Below, in pieces: positions 62,973 to 64,000 of a DNA stretch of 64,000 nt. This stretch comes from UBA6168 sp965222975 (GTDB lineage: Bacteria > Bacteroidota > Bacteroidia > Chitinophagales > Saprospiraceae), in the NCBI GenBank assembly GCA_965222975.1, contig CBDCVJ010000078.1:1-64000 (forward strand), given 5' to 3'. Numbering within the stretch: position 1 is the first letter of the stretch; every line of letters begins with the position of its first letter. Made by a program: the position numbers and the translations under genes. The notes under the pieces were generated by a model. It had not been told where the DNA came from. It saw nothing but the letters and a program-made list of their open reading frames with translations, and did not search any database.

Positions 62973-62980
62973 TACTTTTG
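62973..62980 (+). promoter_or_regulatory. Candidate Bacteroidota -7 element before mazG
   Basis: TACTTTTG fits TAnnTTTG and lies 36 bases before the MazG ATG, a position suited to a promoter. No convincing -33 element is at the usual distance. Confidence 0.35.
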
Positions 62981-63015
62981 CCCGAAATTATAAACTTCCG
63001 CAAAATTAGCGCAAA

Positions 63016-63825
63016 ATGGCTGCACAACCCAACACGACTGAACCACGACCCCGAACTACCCACCAAGCATACAAACTGGAGGCCTTCTCCCGCCTCCTCC
63101 GCATCATGGACGACCTGCGAGAGCAATGCCCCTGGGACCGCAAACAAACCAACGAATCCCTCCGCAACCTGACCATCGAGGAAACCTACGAACTGGCTGA
63201 TGAGATTATCAAAGGCAACCTTGACGGCATCAAGGAAGAAACGGGCGACATCATGCTCCATATGGTCTTCTATGCCAAAATAGCGGAGGAGGCAGGGGCA
63301 TGGAACGTGGGAGATGCCCTGCATGCCATCAGTGATAAATTGGTGAAACGCCACCCTCATGTATATGGCAAGGTCAAAGTGGCCGATGAGGAGGAAGTGA
63401 AAAAGAACTGGGAACAACTGAAATTGCAGGAAGGTAAAAAATCCCTACTGCAAGGGGTGCCGAATTCGTTGCCTGCCCTCGTGAAGGCTTGGCGCATGCA
63501 GCAAAAAACGGCGCAGGTAGGCTTTGAATGGGAAACGACCGAGCAGGTCTGGGAAAAAGTGGAGGAGGAAATCGGGGAACTGCAAGAAGCAGTAAACAAT
63601 AATTTTTCCCAAGAAAAAAAAGAAGAGGAGTTTGGAGATGTGCTGTTCGCCCTTGTCAATTATGCCCGCTTCCTAGACATCGAACCAGAAACGGCTCTCG
63701 AACGGGTGAACAAAAAATTCAAACAGCGATTTGAATATATCGAAAACAATGCGCCCAAAGACCTGAACGATATGAGCCTTATGGAAATGGACGCCTTATG
63801 GAACGAAGCGAAAACAAAACTTTAA
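63016..63825 (+). CDS. mazG: Nucleoside triphosphate pyrophosphohydrolase MazG
   Basis: A 269-residue house-cleaning enzyme that splits NTPs to NMP and pyrophosphate. Two MazG folds are seen: CPWDRKQTNESLRNLTIEE then ELADEI and KEETGDIMLHMVFYAKIAEE, and in the second half VEEEIGELQEA and EEEFGDVLFALVNYARFL. The Glu/Asp of EExxE and EExxD motifs that bind Mg2+ are complete. The length matches E. coli MazG (263 residues). Confidence 0.96.
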   Translation: MAAQPNTTEPRPRTTHQAYKLEAFSRLLRIMDDLREQCPWDRKQTNESLRNLTIEETYELADEIIKGNLDGIKEETGDIMLHMVFYAKIAEEAGAWNVGDALHAISDKLVKRHPHVYGKVKVADEEEVKKNWEQLKLQEGKKSLLQGVPNSLPALVKAWRMQQKTAQVGFEWETTEQVWEKVEEEIGELQEAVNNNFSQEKKEEEFGDVLFALVNYARFLDIEPETALERVNKKFKQRFEYIENNAPKDLNDMSLMEMDALWNEAKTKL

Positions 63826-63838
63826 TTCCACCATAGCC

Positions 63839-63888
63839 GGGAGGTTTATCTCCCAAAAAAAAACCTGCATCGGGAAATAAATTTCCCG
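63839..63888. repeat. Two small hairpins after mazG
   Basis: GGGAG/CTCCC at 63839-63854 is followed by a run of A, then the perfect CGGGAAAT-AA-ATTTCCCG at 63871-63888. The second hairpin may end mazG transcription, but no T tract follows. Confidence 0.55.
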
Positions 63889-63920
63889 ACTACAGCCAAT
63901 TTTCACCAAACATCTCACCA

Positions 63921-64000
63921 ATGAAAGACACGACCAAAAAGTATTCAAACGACGACATCACCGTAGTCTGGAAACCAGACATTTGCATTCATGCGGCCTT
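63921..64000 (+). CDS. YjdI-like (4Fe-4S) mono-cluster protein, partial
   Basis: The window ends 26 codons into the frame: MKDTTKKYSNDDITVVWKPD and then ICIHAA. The order Y-S-x-x-x-I-T-V-x-W-x-P-x-x-C-x-H is the start of YjdI/Fer4_19 proteins, which carry one iron-sulfur cluster. The cluster cysteines beyond the first lie outside the window, so the call rests on this short start. Confidence 0.7.
   Translation, partial: MKDTTKKYSNDDITVVWKPDICIHAA

Noticed and set aside
1..64000. CRISPR array, tRNA or rRNA genes, integrase or insertion sequence
   Set aside because: No regularly spaced direct repeats, no cloverleaf or rRNA sequence, and no transposase or integrase motif were seen on either strand by eye.

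Overview
The window looks like a Bacteroidota chromosome, most likely from the Saprospiria (Lewinella/Haliscomenobacter-like). This is inferred from gene content: two very large secreted proteins with type IX secretion (T9SS) C-terminal sorting domains, an SprB-like repeat, FG-GAP/ASPIC proteins, a TPR-CHAT protein, 7TM-AraC regulators and a seven-gene A/V-type ATPase operon. I saw no rRNA, tRNA, CRISPR array, prophage or transposase.

Layout. (1) 0.2-9.5 kb is a glycan/sugar block: FG-GAP/ASPIC lipoprotein, PhyH-type dioxygenase, sugar isomerase/epimerase-like TIM barrel, GH20 hexosaminidase lipoprotein and a sodium:solute symporter. (2) 9.6-28.5 kb is an ion-homeostasis and stress island: a two-component system divergent from a P-type cation ATPase, two universal stress proteins (Usp) and an APC-EIIA-TrkA_C transporter. 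Converging on these is an A/V-type ATPase operon (A-B-E-DUF2764-D-I-K) headed by a Usp-Usp-TPR protein. Another Usp and a Usp remnant lie beyond its head. The K subunit carries a Na+-type ion site. (3) 28.9-32.9 kb holds a metal ABC permease fused to an MntR/DtxR-like regulator, a sugar nucleotidyltransferase, a DUF1990 protein and a short YndJ-like protein. (4) 33-43.2 kb holds a T9SS cargo, a Kunitz-type inhibitor lipoprotein, a two-repeat secreted protein, a membrane AraC regulator, a PIN toxin-antitoxin pair, DUF3109 and citrate synthase. (5) 43.3-51.8 kb holds a desaturase, a possible GNAT protein, an AraC regulator, a second T9SS cargo and unknowns. (6) 52.1-59.4 kb holds a patatin, a secreted TPR-CHAT protease-like protein, and a sigma factor with its anti-sigma-like partner. 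(7) 59.7-64 kb holds FluC, a histidine kinase, a small Cys-rich membrane protein, an outer-membrane barrel, MazG and the start of a YjdI-like Fe-S protein.

Two window-wide themes stand out. First, intergenic DNA is full of long, often nested inverted repeats. They fall into recognisable families (GA-rich hairpins, a roughly 67-nt dispersed element, CACTT-N-AAGTG palindromes) and often sit between divergent genes, so they are not simply terminators. Second, eight single-base frameshifts interrupt otherwise well-preserved genes, several of them in homopolymer runs. In six genes, correcting them restores full-length products. They may be assembly errors or real decay, and those genes should be read as intact families with a caveat.
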